DNA of 64,000 nt, taken from NCBI RefSeq assembly GCF_030852425.1, contig NZ_NSDM01000014.1, forward strand, positions 167,842 to 231,841, in the 5' to 3' direction. Numbering within the stretch: position 1 is the first letter of the stretch; each line of letters begins with the position of its first letter. The notes below the pieces were generated by a model, which saw only the letters and a list, made by a program, of their open reading frames with translations, had not been told where the DNA came from and did no database searches. The position numbers and the translations under genes were made by a program. Source of the stretch: Saccharothrix longispora (GTDB taxonomy: Bacteria > Actinomycetota > Actinomycetes > Mycobacteriales > Pseudonocardiaceae). Of the stretch, positions 37,118-45,957 are shown in pieces.

Positions 37118-37497
37118 GGGAGTGCGGCCTTTCCGACTTCATCCGGTGTTGAGGTGGAGTGTGAGGACGGCTCGGGTCAGGTCGGTGATGCGGGTTGTGG
37201 AGCAGCGGAGTCTGCGCAGTAGTCGCCAGGCTTCCAGGATGGGGACGGCTCGTTCGCCGAGTGCGCGGATGCGGGCGTGGGAGCGGTTGACCGCCTGCTG
37301 ACGGGGCGGGAGGTTGTGCCACCTGCCGCGATGGGGCACTCGGATCGGACCGCCCGCGCCTCGGTAGGCCTTATCGGCCCAGCAGGCGATGTCGGCCATG
37401 GTAAGAGCGTCGACGATGCCGTGGGTGCGGGCCGCGGTCGGATCGTGGACCGAACCGGGCAGCTCGGGCGAGGTCCACAGCAGTCGCCCGGCGGGAT
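37118..37497 (-). mobile_element. IS5-type right-end remnant fused to the amidase gene
   Basis: Starts at the terminal repeat (GCGGCCTTTCCGACTTCATC) and contains the last about 120 codons of the IS5-type transposase (LADPAGRLLWTSPELPGSVH to the stop at 37139), in frame with the upstream amidase. The 5' half of the IS is missing. Confidence 0.75.
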
Positions 37498-38491
37498 CGG
37501 CGAGGACTTGGCCGGAGATGCTGTCCACGGTCGCCGTGGCACCGTTGACCTGGTTGACGTAGTCGGTCCGCCCCAGCGGGTTCAGGCCGCAGGCCAGCGA
37601 CAGCAGCGCCAACACCTTGACCAGGGCGTCACCGGCGGCCCGGGTCGGCTCGCCGGAAGTGAGGTCGCCGAGCAGGCACACGCCGACGTTGCCCGCGTCG
37701 AACCCGCCGACGTGGGCGGCGTTGGACATCTGCGGCACGCCGTTCGACAGGTCGGGACCGAACACCGGGACGCCGTCGACGCCCGAGTGCCGCCCTTCGT
37801 ACACCCGACCGGCCGGGTCGATCAGCAGGTGGTAGCCGATGTCTCCGAACTCCTGGGTGATGGTGTGGTCGTGGTAGATCGCCCGCACATCGGCGGCCGG
37901 GTCCGGGCCGACCTGGAGCGCCGTGTGGTGCACGGTCAGCGTCTGCACCGGGAAGTAGGCAAGCGGGTAGCGTCCGGAGCCGTCCTCGGCGAAGCGCAGT
38001 GGCTCGTTCGCGCCCCACGCGGCCCGCGACAGGTAGGTCCCGTGGAACCGCCGACCGCACAGCCACGTCCCTGCGGACCAGGGCGCCGGTTCGCCCAGGG
38101 CACGCCCCGCGGTGGTGTTGAGCTCCGAGACCGACCCGCACTCGGTCATGTCGAGTTCGTACTCCAGCGCGCCCTCCGGAACGCGGACGAACGCGGTCCT
38201 CGACGCCTCGCTGCGGCCGCTGGGGCAGCTCGCGATCGAGCGCCACTCCCCCCACCCCGACGCGGTGCGCGCCCGGAACCTGCTATTCGCCGAACTGACG
38301 CTCAGGTGGGTGGGTGCCACCGCGCCGGTGGCGGCGCGGTGGCGGCCGTAGGCGAGCGACCTCGTGCGGTCGAGGGTTTCCGGCAGGACCGTCCCCGGCT
38401 GCGCGGCCGTGATCGCCGGTCCTGCCGCCAGGGTCACCGCCGCCGCGCCGAGCGCTCCCTTTCACACCGAACGGCGTGGGATCGAAGTCAA
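37139..38491 (-). pseudogene. N-acetylmuramoyl-L-alanine amidase/PGRP gene with stop in its Tat signal and a transposase tail
   Basis: From a TTG after GGAGGAA, the reading is TSIPRRSV, then TGA (38462-38464), then KGALGAAAVTLAAGPAITAA: a twin-arginine signal broken by one stop codon. A shorter product could start at GTG 38437. The amidase domain follows: LSRAAWGANEPL, LTVHHTALQVG (zinc His), GYHLLIDPAGRVYEGRHSG and HVGGFDAGNVGVCLLGDL. After TATVDSISG the expected HRDW-type end is replaced in frame by the IS5 transposase tail from QVLADPAGRLLW. The enzyme would cut the amide link of peptidoglycan outside the cell. Confidence 0.75.
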
Positions 38492-38751
38492 TTCGTTCCT
38501 CCACTGCTTCCCGTTGCGCGGGGGCGATCCAGCCCCGCCACTGGTCCGTCCCCCGTGGACGGACCGCTCCTGGATTACACGGCCGCACGTCCTCGGATCA
38601 ACGCCGATCGCCCAGGACCGTCGGAACGCGGCCCTGTCGGGCACCGAATACGACTCCGGAACACGCGGAAACCACCGGGAAACGGCGGTGGCGCTACGGC
38701 ACGGCGCGTCCCGCGGGGATGTCGCACGCGCCCGCACTGCGTTCGGTACGC

Positions 38752-38783
38752 GGTTATGCCGTGGAAACACCCTCGTCCCTAAC
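38752..38783 (+). promoter_or_regulatory. Shared promoter box 1 (TAP-like hydrolase)
   Basis: GGTTATGCCGT followed by GGAAACACCC: two half sites 11 bases apart, with a TA step at 38780, 17 bases from the start of GGAAAC. The same layout occurs at 40554 and 44365. Confidence 0.65.
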
Positions 38784-38817
38784 GTCCGCGCGGTCGGTGA
38801 TCGGCTGAACACGAGAG

Positions 38818-40494
38818 GTGTTGACGTTGGGACGACGAGGTTCGATGCAGGTGGTGGCGGCGACGGTGGTGGCGGCGACGGTGGTGGCGGTCGGGGCGGT
38901 CATCACGCCCGTCACCGCGACGGCGGAAGAGGACGCGGGGACAGCGGGAATCGGCCACCGGCACGTGCGGTGGCAGGCGTGCGACCTGGCGCCGCCGCCC
39001 TACTACACGCAGGAGCAGTGGGACGCGCTGTTCACGGGGATCGACTGCGGCAAGATCACCGTGCCGGTGGACTACCGCAGTCCTCGCAGCGGGACGATGG
39101 AGATCACGGTGACGCGCCGCAAGGCGTCGAAGCCCGCCGAGCGCCGGGGGGTGCTGCTGCTCAACCCCGGCGGGCCCGGCCAGGAGGGCGTGACGATGCC
39201 CAAGGCGTTCGAGGACCAGGGGATCGCGGACGTCTACGACCTGATCGGCTTCTCGCCGCGGGGTGTCGTGTACTCCGGCGAGTTGTCGTGCGACACGCCG
39301 ACCACCGTCACGGAGGACAGCCGCCCACCGGACGAGTTGTTCGCCGCCATCACCGAGGACGCCCGCAGGCTGGAGCGGGGGTGCGCGGCGGCCGGCGGGG
39401 AGGTGCGCAAGCACATCAGCACGGCGAACACCGCCCGGGACATGGACCTGCTGCGGGCGGCACTGGGCGAGCGGAAGATCAATTACCTGGGGTTCTCCTA
39501 CGGCACCTACCTCGGGGCGGTCTACGGCAGCCTGTTCCCGCACCGGCTGGACCGCAGCGTGCTGGACTCCTCGATGCACCCCGGCTGGCTCTATTACGAG
39601 GCGACCAAGCAGCAGGCCGTCGGCGCGACCCGCAACGTCGAGGCGTTGGCGGCCTGGGCCGCCGAGCGTGACGGGACCTTCGGGCTCGGAAAGACCCCGG
39701 AGGAGGTCCTGCGGCGGTTCGACGCCCTGCGCGGTCGACTCCAGGCGAACCCGGTCCACCTGCCGGACGACCCGCCGGGTATCGAGCCCATCGACGGCAC
39801 CGTCTTCGACATCGTCATCGGCACCAGCGCCACCTACCGCCCGCTGTGGACCGAGACGGCGGAGCTGGTGCGGCTGCTCGATTCGCTGGCCGACGGCGCG
39901 CCCGTGACACCAGAGGCCGCCGAGGCGCTGGCGCTGCTGGTCGATCACTCGGAGACCGTCCTCCGGCCGGGGAGCTACCAGGCGGTCACCTGTGAGGCCG
40001 ACTGGCCGACCGACCTGAACGCCTACTACGAGCAGATGCGGATCTTCCGCGAGAAGTACCCGTACACGGCGGGCGCGATGGCCGCGGCTCCGAGCAACTG
40101 CACGTTCCGGTCGTTCACCCCACCGGAGAAGCTGGTCGACCTCAAGCGCCGCGGTTACCCGCGTGGCCTCGTGGTGCAGGCCGAGGCGGATCCGATCACG
40201 CCGTACGAGGGCGGGGTGGTGATGGCCGGGGAGCTGGACGACCGCCTGGTCACCGTGACCGATGAAGGCGGTCACGGCCTGTACGGCCGCAACGCGTGCG
40301 TGACGGAGTTGGTCGACGCCTACCTCGTCCGCGGCACCGTGCCGGCGAGGGGAACGACGTGCGCGGGCCAACCCAGGCCCGACGTCCCGGCCGACGGCGA
40401 CGCCACCGCCGCGGCCCCGCGCACCCCCGTCGCCGAGCCCCTGGCGGACCGCATCCGCTCGGTGCTCGACGCTTACGGGCCGCTGCGGCACTGA
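38818..40494 (+). CDS. Secreted alpha/beta hydrolase, TAP/SlpD-like peptidase
   Basis: A 558-residue exported hydrolase. The N-terminus has a signal peptide (VVAATVVAATVVAVGAVITP). The catalytic domain shows NPGGPGQEG (oxyanion region), GFSYGTYLGAVYGSLFP (nucleophile Ser) and, in the TAP-like C-terminal domain, QAEADPITPYEGG (Asp) and EGGHGLYGRNACV (His). Such enzymes are tripeptidyl aminopeptidases or related exopeptidases. The start may be GTG 38818 or ATG 38845. Its promoter matches those of the two-component and efflux operons, so it is probably induced with them. Confidence 0.85.
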   Translation: MLTLGRRGSMQVVAATVVAATVVAVGAVITPVTATAEEDAGTAGIGHRHVRWQACDLAPPPYYTQEQWDALFTGIDCGKITVPVDYRSPRSGTMEITVTRRKASKPAERRGVLLLNPGGPGQEGVTMPKAFEDQGIADVYDLIGFSPRGVVYSGELSCDTPTTVTEDSRPPDELFAAITEDARRLERGCAAAGGEVRKHISTANTARDMDLLRAALGERKINYLGFSYGTYLGAVYGSLFPHRLDRSVLDSSMHPGWLYYEATKQQAVGATRNVEALAAWAAERDGTFGLGKTPEEVLRRFDALRGRLQANPVHLPDDPPGIEPIDGTVFDIVIGTSATYRPLWTETAELVRLLDSLADGAPVTPEAAEALALLVDHSETVLRPGSYQAVTCEADWPTDLNAYYEQMRIFREKYPYTAGAMAAAPSNCTFRSFTPPEKLVDLKRRGYPRGLVVQAEADPITPYEGGVVMAGELDDRLVTVTDEGGHGLYGRNACVTELVDAYLVRGTVPARGTTCAGQPRPDVPADGDATAAAPRTPVAEPLADRIRSVLDAYGPLRH

Positions 40495-40500
40495 CGGACA

Positions 40501-40536
40501 CCGCCCGCTCCCCGGATCGCACCGGAGAGCGGGCGG
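40501..40536 (+). terminator. Hairpin after the TAP-like hydrolase
   Basis: CCGCCCGCTC-CCCGG pairs across ATCGCA with CCGG-AGAGCGGGCGG, six bases after the stop, separating the hydrolase from the two-component operon. Confidence 0.7.
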
Positions 40537-40553
40537 CGTCGGCTCGCGGCGGC

Positions 40554-40586
40554 GGAAATGCGGTGGAAACACCCCATTTCCTATCC
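40554..40586 (+). promoter_or_regulatory. Shared promoter box 2 (two-component operon)
   Basis: GGAAATGCGGT followed by GGAAACACCC: half sites 11 bases apart, TA at 40582, again 17 bases from the start of GGAAAC. The ATG at 40594 lies 12 bases after the TA, so the transcript is probably leaderless. Confidence 0.7.
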
Positions 40587-40593
40587 TGGACCG

Positions 40594-41247
40594 ATGCGCG
40601 TGCTGCTGGCCGAGGACGAGGTGGAGTTGGCAGACCTGGTGGCGATGGGTCTGCGCAAGCACGGGTTGGTGGTGGACGTGGTGCACGACGGGTTGGCCGC
40701 CGACGAACGGCTGACCTACCACGACTACGACGTCCTCGTGCTCGACCGCGACCTGCCGGGCAGGCACGGCGACGAGGTGTGCGCCGCCCTGGTCGCGCGG
40801 GGCGGCCGCACGAAGGTCCTGATGCTCACCGCCGCCGGTTCGCTGGAGGACCGGGTGGACGGTCTGCAACTGGGCGCGGACGACTACCTGGTCAAGCCCT
40901 TCGAGTACCCGGAACTGGTGGCGCGGGTCCACGCGCTGTGCCGACGCAGCCAACCTGCGCTGCCGCCGGTCCTGGAACGCAGGGGCGTGCGGCTCGACGT
41001 CGCCGACCGGACCGTCACCCGCGACGGCCGACCCGTGGACCTCTCGCCCAAGGAGTTCACCGTGCTGGCCGTGCTACTACGCGCGCAGGGAGCCGTGCTC
41101 AGCCCGGAGCGGCTGCTCGAACTCGCCTGGGACGAGCACGCCGACCCGTTCACCAACGCGGTGCGCGTCGCGATGTCCAAGCTGCGTGCCAAGCTGGGCG
41201 ACCCACCGGTGATCGAGACCGTGCCCGGCGCCGGCTACCGCCTCTGA
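40594..41247 (+). CDS. OmpR/PhoB family response regulator
   Basis: A 217-residue regulator. The receiver domain (1-115) has acidic AEDE, the phospho-acceptor Asp in DVLVLDRDLPG (about residue 51), Thr in LMLTAAG and Lys in YLVKPF. The C-terminal winged helix (130-217) has LSPKEFTVLAVLL and NAVRVAMSKLRAKLG. OmpR-type regulators bind tandem half sites about 11 bases apart, which is what lies upstream of this gene and of two other operons. The ATG at 40594 is favoured by the promoter. The kinase gene follows 11 bases after the stop. Confidence 0.92.
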   Translation: MRVLLAEDEVELADLVAMGLRKHGLVVDVVHDGLAADERLTYHDYDVLVLDRDLPGRHGDEVCAALVARGGRTKVLMLTAAGSLEDRVDGLQLGADDYLVKPFEYPELVARVHALCRRSQPALPPVLERRGVRLDVADRTVTRDGRPVDLSPKEFTVLAVLLRAQGAVLSPERLLELAWDEHADPFTNAVRVAMSKLRAKLGDPPVIETVPGAGYRL

Positions 41248-41258
41248 GGGACGACGAC

Positions 41259-42359
41259 GTGCGAGTCACCATCCGGGTCAAGCTCACCCTGCTCTACGGC
41301 GGTCTCATCCTGGTCAGCGGCGCCCTCCTGCTCACCGCCGTGTACCTGGCCATGGACCGGCAGCTCGAACCGCAGTTGGCACAAGCGGTCCGGGGCACAC
41401 CCGCCTTGCCGACGGGGGAGATCCAGGTCTACTCGCGCGACAGCGATCAGGTCGTCGAGGTGGCCCGCACGACCGCCCTCGACACGCTGATCGTCGTCTC
41501 GGCCCTGTGCCTGCTCGGCGTTGCCGCGCTGTCGCTGCTGGGCGGCTGGTGGCTGTCCGCCCGCGTGCTCCGCCCGCTGCACACCATCACCGCCACCGCC
41601 CGGCAGCTTTCGGCCGGCACCTTGCACGAACGGCTCTCCCTCGACGGACCGCGCGACGAGCTGATCGAGCTCGCCGACACCATCGACGGAATGCTCGACC
41701 GCCTCGAATCCGCTTTCCAGAGCCAGCGCCGCTTCGTCGCCCACGCCTCCCACGAACTGCGCACCCCGCTCGCACTGCAGCGCGCGGCGCTCCAGATCGG
41801 CCTCGACGACAACCCGGACCCCGACGTGGTCAGGACCCGGGACCACCTGCTGACCACCAACCGCCGCATCGAGCGCATCATCGACGGCCTGCTGCTCCTG
41901 GCCCGCAGCGACCGCGGCCTGGAGCACCGGGAACCGGTGAACCTGCGCGAGGTCGTCACCGAGGTCGTCGACCAGCACCGCGACCTCGCCGCGGAACACC
42001 GGGTCGAACTCGACGTCGAGGCAGTGGACGCCGCCGTACTGGGCGATCGCGTCCTGCTCGTCCAGCTCACCGCCAACCTGGTGGTCAACGCCATTCGCCA
42101 CAACGCGCCCGGCGGCACCGCCTGGGTGCGCACCGACGGGCACGGCCGACTCGGCGTGGCCAACACCGGCCGCCACCTCCCCGAGGACCAACTCCCCCGG
42201 CTGTTCGAACCGTTTCACACCACCGGCACCGGCGCGGGCCTGGGCCTGGGCCTGTCCATCGTGGACTCGATCGCGCGGGCGCACGACGGCGTGGTCACCG
42301 CCACGCCCCGCCCCGGCGGTGGCCTGCGGATCGAGGTCGTGCTACCGACCGGCTCGTGA
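41259..42359 (+). CDS. Sensor histidine kinase
   Basis: A 366-residue membrane kinase. Helices at residues about 8-28 and 70-96 bracket a short (about 40-residue) extracytoplasmic loop; a HAMP domain (SARVLRPLHTITATARQL) follows. HisKA reads RRFVAHASHELRTPLALQR (phospho-His) and the HATPase region has NLVVNAIRHNAPGG (N box) and GAGLGLGLSIVDSIA (G box). The small sensor loop is typical of intramembrane-sensing kinases that respond to envelope-active compounds with help of an adjacent transporter. GTG start. Confidence 0.92.
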   Translation: MRVTIRVKLTLLYGGLILVSGALLLTAVYLAMDRQLEPQLAQAVRGTPALPTGEIQVYSRDSDQVVEVARTTALDTLIVVSALCLLGVAALSLLGGWWLSARVLRPLHTITATARQLSAGTLHERLSLDGPRDELIELADTIDGMLDRLESAFQSQRRFVAHASHELRTPLALQRAALQIGLDDNPDPDVVRTRDHLLTTNRRIERIIDGLLLLARSDRGLEHREPVNLREVVTEVVDQHRDLAAEHRVELDVEAVDAAVLGDRVLLVQLTANLVVNAIRHNAPGGTAWVRTDGHGRLGVANTGRHLPEDQLPRLFEPFHTTGTGAGLGLGLSIVDSIARAHDGVVTATPRPGGGLRIEVVLPTGS

Positions 42360-42647
42360 CCGGGGTGTGACGGGTGTGACCTGTCGGGGATCGGGAGGAT
42401 GTCGCTCAACGGCTTCGGGACGGGCTGTTCCGCATCGACCCGGGTGAGCACCGGGCGAGCGGTGGTGTCGGGTTCGCGATGTCGCGCAGCGAGCGCGCGC
42501 CACGAACGGCACTTCGGCGATCCCCCGCAAGAGTGCCTGAACGGGACGCCGACCTCCCCGTGCCGACCTCAGGGCGGGCTTCTGCGGTGGTCGGTGACCG
42601 AATCGGATCAGCGAGTCGCGTTCCCCGTCGGACGGCTTCCGGAGCGA

Positions 42648-43091
42648 TCACGTCGCAGCCGTGTCCGCGGGACCGTCGGGCTCGACCCGGGAGCGGCCTC
42701 CGGATGTCTCCGGTGGGACCTGCCCGTCCGGGGACTGTTCGGCTCGCACGGGTCGCTTGGCCATTTCGAGCGCTTCGATGTACTTGGGCAGTTCGTGCAG
42801 CGTCCGCCGCAGGTGTCCCTCGGTGACCTGTTCCTCGAACACCGCGTCCGCGACGATGCTCTCGAGTCCGGGGTGGAGGTGGCGGAGCTTGTCCAAGGAC
42901 ACGTCCCGCAGCAGGTCGATCATGCGCTGGCGGTCGGCGACCACGTCGAGGGTGCGCTTCAGGTCCGCGATGATCCGGTCGGCTTCCTCCTGTTCCAGCA
43001 CGAGCCTGCCGTCGACGGCGGGACGCAGGAACAGATCGCCGGCGAAGTCTTCCTGCCAGAGGGAAAACGCCTCCCCTTCGTCGAGGGGCAT
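42648..43091 (-). CDS. Paralogous helical protein of unknown function
   Basis: A 147-residue protein beginning MPLDEGEAFSLWQEDFAGDL. Residues 15-115 are mostly amphipathic helices (EADRIIADLKRTLDVVADRQ; LRRTLHELPKYIEALEMAK), then a Pro-rich tail. A second, broken copy is at 48007-48371 on the other side of the efflux operon. The family is not recognised; the helical, acidic character recalls actinobacterial small signalling or secretion-associated proteins. Confidence 0.6.
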   Translation of the reverse strand: MPLDEGEAFSLWQEDFAGDLFLRPAVDGRLVLEQEEADRIIADLKRTLDVVADRQRMIDLLRDVSLDKLRHLHPGLESIVADAVFEEQVTEGHLRRTLHELPKYIEALEMAKRPVRAEQSPDGQVPPETSGGRSRVEPDGPADTAAT

Positions 43092-43173
43092 CGGGTGGGC
43101 AGGCGGCGCACGGGCCGGGAGCGGCTCACGCGGACCGGTGCTCGTCGTGACACCTCACGCGCCGCTGCGGCGG

Positions 43174-43623
43174 TCACGTGGGTGATCGCGTGGAGCACCG
43201 CCCCCGCCGAGGGCAGCACTCTGCGGTGCAGGTCGGGCAAACGACCCAGGCGCCCGCGTCGCCGGGCCGCGGCAACACCAGTCGTGCCGAAGCCCGCAGC
43301 TGGGCGACCTCCACCGGCATGTCGGACTGGGCGAGCACCAGGTCGTCGGCATCGCACAGGAACGCCACGCGCTCGTGGCCGGTGCGCGGGGCGGGGCCGC
43401 CGGTCCCGATCGACCTCATCCGTTCGAGAACCCGGGGCACCAGGTGTGCGGGTACTTCGAACGCGGTGAGCCCCGCGGTAAGGGACAGCCACACATCTCC
43501 GTCCACGACCTCGACCGGCCGGCCCAGGCGGGTGCGGTACCAGGCGGCGCACTGGGTCTGCCGGAGCGGAGCCGAGTCCGACACCGTCGACGCCGTACCG
43601 GCATGCTGTGGGCGAAGGACCAT
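43174..43623 (-). CDS. Hypothetical protein with a Cys-rich end
   Basis: A 149-residue protein. ATG 43623 has GGAGG seven bases upstream. The centre, LGRPVEVVDGDVWLSLTAGL then VPAHLVPRVLERMRS, followed by FLCDADDLVLAQSDMPVEVA, looks like an alpha/beta fold seen in small actinobacterial proteins of unknown role. The C-terminus CPTCTAECCPRRGRC has many Cys, but another frame there (LHRRVLPSAGAVLHAITHVT) is equally gene-like, so a frameshift near 43235 is possible. It lies upstream of, and on the same strand as, the paralogue at 42648. Confidence 0.5.
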   Translation of the reverse strand: MVLRPQHAGTASTVSDSAPLRQTQCAAWYRTRLGRPVEVVDGDVWLSLTAGLTAFEVPAHLVPRVLERMRSIGTGGPAPRTGHERVAFLCDADDLVLAQSDMPVEVAQLRASARLVLPRPGDAGAWVVCPTCTAECCPRRGRCSTRSPT

Positions 43624-43919
43624 GTCTACCGCCTCCCGGGTGTCCTGCGCCAAGCAGACCACGCGATCGGTGGCGTGACGCGGTGACGGGCGAGGCGTCT
43701 GCCCACCCGTGCCGCCACCTTTGCCCACAAGTCCGGCCGCCGACCCGTCCACGTGGCACCCGGACCGAAGTGTCACCCGCCGCCTTCCGCCTGTTCGGCG
43801 GCAGGTGGTCCGCTGTGGACGGTGCTCGTCCGGGACGACAGCACCCCGCCCGCCCCTCCGGCACGCTCCCGGAGCCGGTCGGGTGCCGGGCCGGCGGACG
43901 GTTCGCCTCACCACGCTCA

Positions 43920-44202
43920 AGGACATCGCGGGCGGACCGGAACGACGGTCGGCCAGGTCATCCCGGCGGGAACCCGATCCGGTGAGGACGGCCTCGTCGG
44001 TGATCGGGTGATCGGCGGCCACCAGGCCCACCACACCACCGACGATCACGTCCTGGCGGTCTGCGGGTGGGCTTACTCCCGGGGTGGTGCCGTCCTCGGA
44101 GACGCCGGGCTCGGCCGCCATGTACCTGGCGATCTCCACCCCGGAGCCGACGAACGTGCCGTCCACGCCGTGCCACCGGAGGTCGGACCGGTCGGACCTC
44201 AT
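43920..44202 (-). pseudogene. Possible 5' fragment of an unknown gene
   Basis: From ATG 44202 the frame MRSDRSDLRWHGVDGTFVGS, later VEIARYMAAEPGVSEDG, has nearly all G/C third positions and natural composition for about 90 codons, then fades into Arg/Pro-rich nonsense without a stop. Family unknown. The 296 bases to its left (43624-43919) hold nothing recognisable. Confidence 0.3.
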
Positions 44203-44364
44203 GCCGGTGGTGGGCCGTGGTTCGCGCTCCTGCCCGCCGGCCTGCCGTCGTCCTCGTCCCTGCGGACGCACACGGCGAAGTGAGGTACGTCGCACCGCGC
44301 GCGTCCGTACCGGCACCGCGAGCAGCACTTCCGCCGCGGTCCCGGCGGCATCGGGCGCTGCGGC

Positions 44365-44396
44365 GGAAACCGCCTGGAAACACCCCCCTCGGTAGA
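44365..44396 (+). promoter_or_regulatory. Shared promoter box 3 (efflux operon)
   Basis: GGAAACCGCCT followed by GGAAACACCC: two identical half sites 11 bases apart, TA at 44393, 17 bases from the start of the second GGAAAC. It precedes the lipoprotein-HlyD-ATPase-permease operon by about 40 bases. Confidence 0.7.
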
Positions 44397-44434
44397 CCTG
44401 CTCCCGACGGATCCGCGAACCGAGGAGGAACGAC

Positions 44435-44926
44435 GTGGGTACACGCCTGGGAGCACTGGCGCTGCTGTTCGCCGCACTGGTGGTCGGCTGCGGCGACACG
44501 AGCGGAGGCACCGGCGGGGACGCCGCGACCGACAAGAAGACCAAGGCGCTGAAGTACGCGCAATGCATGCGCGACAACGGTGTCGACATGCCCGACCCGA
44601 CGTTCGGGGAGGACGGGTCCGTCCGGGGCGGCGTGACGGCCATGGGCAAGGACGACGACCCGACCGCGTTCACCAAGGCCCAGGAGGCGTGCAAGGAGTT
44701 CCAGTCCTCCACCCGCTTCGACCCGAACGACCCGAAGGTCATGGAGGAACGGCTGGAGTTCGCGCGGTGCATGCGCGAACACGGCGTGGACGTGCCCGAC
44801 CCCCAGGCAGGGAAGGGCATGGCGATCGACGAGGGCGGCGTGGACGACAAGACGCTCCAGGACGCCCTGACGGCATGCGGCAAGGCCGGTTCCGTTCCCG
44901 CCGCACCTGCGGAAGGCGGCCGGTGA
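44435..44926 (+). CDS. Lipoprotein with duplicated Cys-Met motif
   Basis: A 163-residue lipoprotein. GTG after GAGGAGG; signal LGALALLFAALVVGC is a lipobox, with Cys at residue 19. The mature part carries the same unit twice: LKYAQCMRDNGVDMPDP and LEFARCMREHGVDVPDP. This family is known from actinobacteria next to MacB-like ABC transporters; its role is not established. Periplasmic-side capture or sensing of the exported compound is inference. It is first in a four-gene operon and is driven by promoter box 3. Confidence 0.85.
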   Translation: MGTRLGALALLFAALVVGCGDTSGGTGGDAATDKKTKALKYAQCMRDNGVDMPDPTFGEDGSVRGGVTAMGKDDDPTAFTKAQEACKEFQSSTRFDPNDPKVMEERLEFARCMREHGVDVPDPQAGKGMAIDEGGVDDKTLQDALTACGKAGSVPAAPAEGGR

Positions 44927-45957
44927 AGCGGCTCCCGGTGGTGATCGCGGCGGCAGTGCTGGTCGCCGGCGCGGGTGGGGTGACCGCGGTCGCGGTCACC
45001 GGGCAGGAGCGGGTCGCGGAGGTCGTGCCGGACCCACCCGGCGGGACGGCCACCGCGGACCGGGGGGACCTGGTGCAGCAGGAGCAGGTCGGCGGCACGC
45101 TCGGCTACGCGGGCTCCTACCAGGTGACCGCGAGGGCCGGCGGGGTCTTCACCTGGCTGCCCGCGCCGGGCTCGGTCGTGCGGCACGACGAGCGGGTGTT
45201 CGCGGTGGACGACCGGCCCGTCCCGCTGTGGCGCGGCGACAAGCCGCTGTGGCGACGGGTCGGGGCCGGTGTGGGCAAGGGCTCGGACGTGACGCTGGTC
45301 GAGCAGAACCTCAAGGACCTGGGCCTGTTCTCCGGCACGCCCGACGACGCGTTCACCTGGGCCACGGCGGCGGCGCTGCGCGAGTGGCAGCGGGTGAAGG
45401 GACTGGAGCGCACCGGCGCGCTCGACGTGGGCGACGTGGTGGTGCTGCCCGGCGAGATCCGGGTCACCGAGGTGACCTCGGTGCTCGGCGCGGGCGCGGG
45501 TGGCCCGGTGCTGCGGGCCAGCGGCACCGGACGGCTGGTGACGGTGGAGATGCCGGTCGCCAAGCAGGCCATCGCCCGCCAGGGCGCGGAGGTCGAGGTC
45601 CGGCTGCCCGGGGGCGCCCGGACGAAGGGCGCGGTCGCCTCGGTGGGGACGGTCGCGAGGAACCGCGACGACGGCACGGCGGTGATCGACGTGCTGGTCA
45701 CCCTGGTCGACCCGGCGGCGGCGGGCGGTCTGGACGGCGCTCCGGCCACCGTGCACTTCACCACCGAACGGCGCGAGGGCGTCATCACCGTCCCGGTCAA
45801 CGCGCTGCTGGCGCTGCCCGGCGGCGGCTACGGCGTCGAGGTCGTGCGCCCGGGCGGAGTGGACCTCACCCCGGTGGAGCTGGGCCTGTTCGGGAACGGG
45901 CGGGTCGAGGTCACCGGCGTGGCCGAGGGCGCGGAGGTCCGGGTGGCCGCGTCGTGA
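44923..45957 (+). CDS. HlyD/MacA-like membrane fusion protein with peptidoglycan-binding domain
   Basis: A 344-residue protein. GTG overlaps the lipoprotein stop (GTGA). An N-terminal signal anchor (VVIAAAVLVAGAGGVTAVAV) is followed by a beta-barrel/lipoyl half (GTLGYAGSYQVTARAGGVFT), then a PG_binding_1 unit (VTLVEQNLKDLGLFSGTPDD; ATAAALREWQRVKGLERTG, residues about 120-160), and the second half of the adaptor (VTVEMPVAKQAIARQGAEVE to the end). The insertion of a wall-binding unit in a MacA-like adaptor is typical of actinobacteria and suggests a link between the pump and the cell wall. Confidence 0.88.
   Translation: MKRLPVVIAAAVLVAGAGGVTAVAVTGQERVAEVVPDPPGGTATADRGDLVQQEQVGGTLGYAGSYQVTARAGGVFTWLPAPGSVVRHDERVFAVDDRPVPLWRGDKPLWRRVGAGVGKGSDVTLVEQNLKDLGLFSGTPDDAFTWATAAALREWQRVKGLERTGALDVGDVVVLPGEIRVTEVTSVLGAGAGGPVLRASGTGRLVTVEMPVAKQAIARQGAEVEVRLPGGARTKGAVASVGTVARNRDDGTAVIDVLVTLVDPAAAGGLDGAPATVHFTTERREGVITVPVNALLALPGGGYGVEVVRPGGVDLTPVELGLFGNGRVEVTGVAEGAEVRVAAS

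Noticed and set aside
43174..45756. An 860-codon minus-strand open frame across the efflux operon
   Set aside because: Its upstream half is antisense to the lipoprotein and adaptor genes, which have signal peptide, lipobox and family motifs. Only its last 149 codons look real.
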